A DNA stretch of 37,500 nt. Source: Symbiodinium natans. Taxonomy: Eukaryota > Sar > Dinophyceae > Suessiales > Symbiodiniaceae. The stretch spans positions 1 to 37,500 of the forward strand of contig CAJNDS010000400.1 in assembly GCA_905221605.1 (NCBI GenBank). Reading direction: 5' to 3'. Numbering within the stretch: the first letter of the stretch is position 1; each line of letters begins with the position of its first letter. Of this stretch, positions 37,332 through 37,500 are shown in pieces. The notes under the pieces are model-generated. The model searched no databases, was not told the DNA's origin, and worked only from the letters and a program-made list of their open reading frames with translations. The translations under genes were made by a program, and so were the position numbers.

Positions 37332-37500
37332 GTAGTAAGTAGTAAGTAGTAAGTAGTAAGTAGTAAGTAGTAAGTAGTAAGTAGTAAGTAGTAAGTAGTA
37401 AGTAGTAAGTAGTAAGTAGTAAGTAGTAAGTAGTAAGTAGTAAGTAGTAAGTAGTAAGTCGTAAGTCGTAAGTCGTAAGTCGTAAGTCGTAAGTCGTAAG
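37327..37500. repeat. 7-bp tandem repeat (AGTAAGT)n, then (CGTAAGT)n
   Basis: About 19 units of AGTAAGT run without interruption, then from 37,460 the unit changes to CGTAAGT for about 6 copies up to the window end. Every unit contains GTAAGT, the consensus 5' splice site. Because the period is 7, TAA and TAG fall in all three + frames, while the - strand stays open. It is not the TTTAGGG telomere repeat. Confidence 0.95.

Noticed and set aside
37327-37500. CRISPR-like array or telomere
   Set aside because: There are no spacers, the unit is 7 bp, and the sequence is not TTTAGGG.

Overview
The window looks like repeat-rich nuclear DNA of a dinoflagellate, most likely a Symbiodiniaceae-type alga. 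This is inferred from four things: a Ty1/copia retroelement with a methyltransferase-like C-terminal extension, a tyrosine-recombinase element with a cytosine-methyltransferase-like ORF, several fragments matching the 3' end of the dinoflagellate spliced leader, and large satellite and minisatellite blocks. No ordinary host gene, rRNA or tRNA was recognised.

Layout. 1-10,530: a tandem satellite with monomers of about 2.2 kb. Each monomer holds a C-rich minisatellite, an internal ~449-bp direct duplication with GGCCCC palindromes, and a foldback segment. The last full monomer has only one copy of the duplication, and the array ends in a deleted partial monomer. 10,630-27,604: a very large (about 17 kb) Ty1/copia-type element bounded by 222/223-bp LTRs that differ by three substitutions and one indel. 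A primer-binding site resembling initiator-Met tRNA follows the 5' LTR. A long Gag-protease-integrase ORF then carries an extra 464-codon ORF overlapping it in another frame. RT-RNase H lies in the +1 frame and ends with a PC-motif, methyltransferase-like extension. Between pol and the 3' LTR are 8 kb of tandem ~2.85-kb units studded with a family of small bulged hairpins whose arms covary. 27,605-31,420: non-coding DNA with a 188-bp tandem repeat carrying CT microsatellites, a 13-bp inverted repeat, a CACGTG minisatellite and a CTGCAG minisatellite.

31,421-37,326: a second mobile element. It has a tyrosine recombinase (R-K-HxxR-W-Y all visible), a Gag-like protein with a C-terminal Cys/His finger, and a 733-codon ORF. 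That ORF joins a C5-cytosine-methyltransferase-like domain to a putative 2-oxoglutarate/Fe(II) dioxygenase-like domain. The methyltransferase ORF has no AUG at its head and is separated from the finger by one in-frame TGA followed by C, which suggests readthrough. The ORF set is broken by three frame changes, all in the -1 (or +2) direction. It runs into a 7-bp (AGTAAGT)n array at the window edge, so any reverse transcriptase would lie outside the window.

The strongest candidate for something new is the recombinase element with a DNA-methylating and a possibly DNA-oxidising module in one polypeptide. Next are the covarying hairpin family and the overlapping ORF inside the giant copia element.
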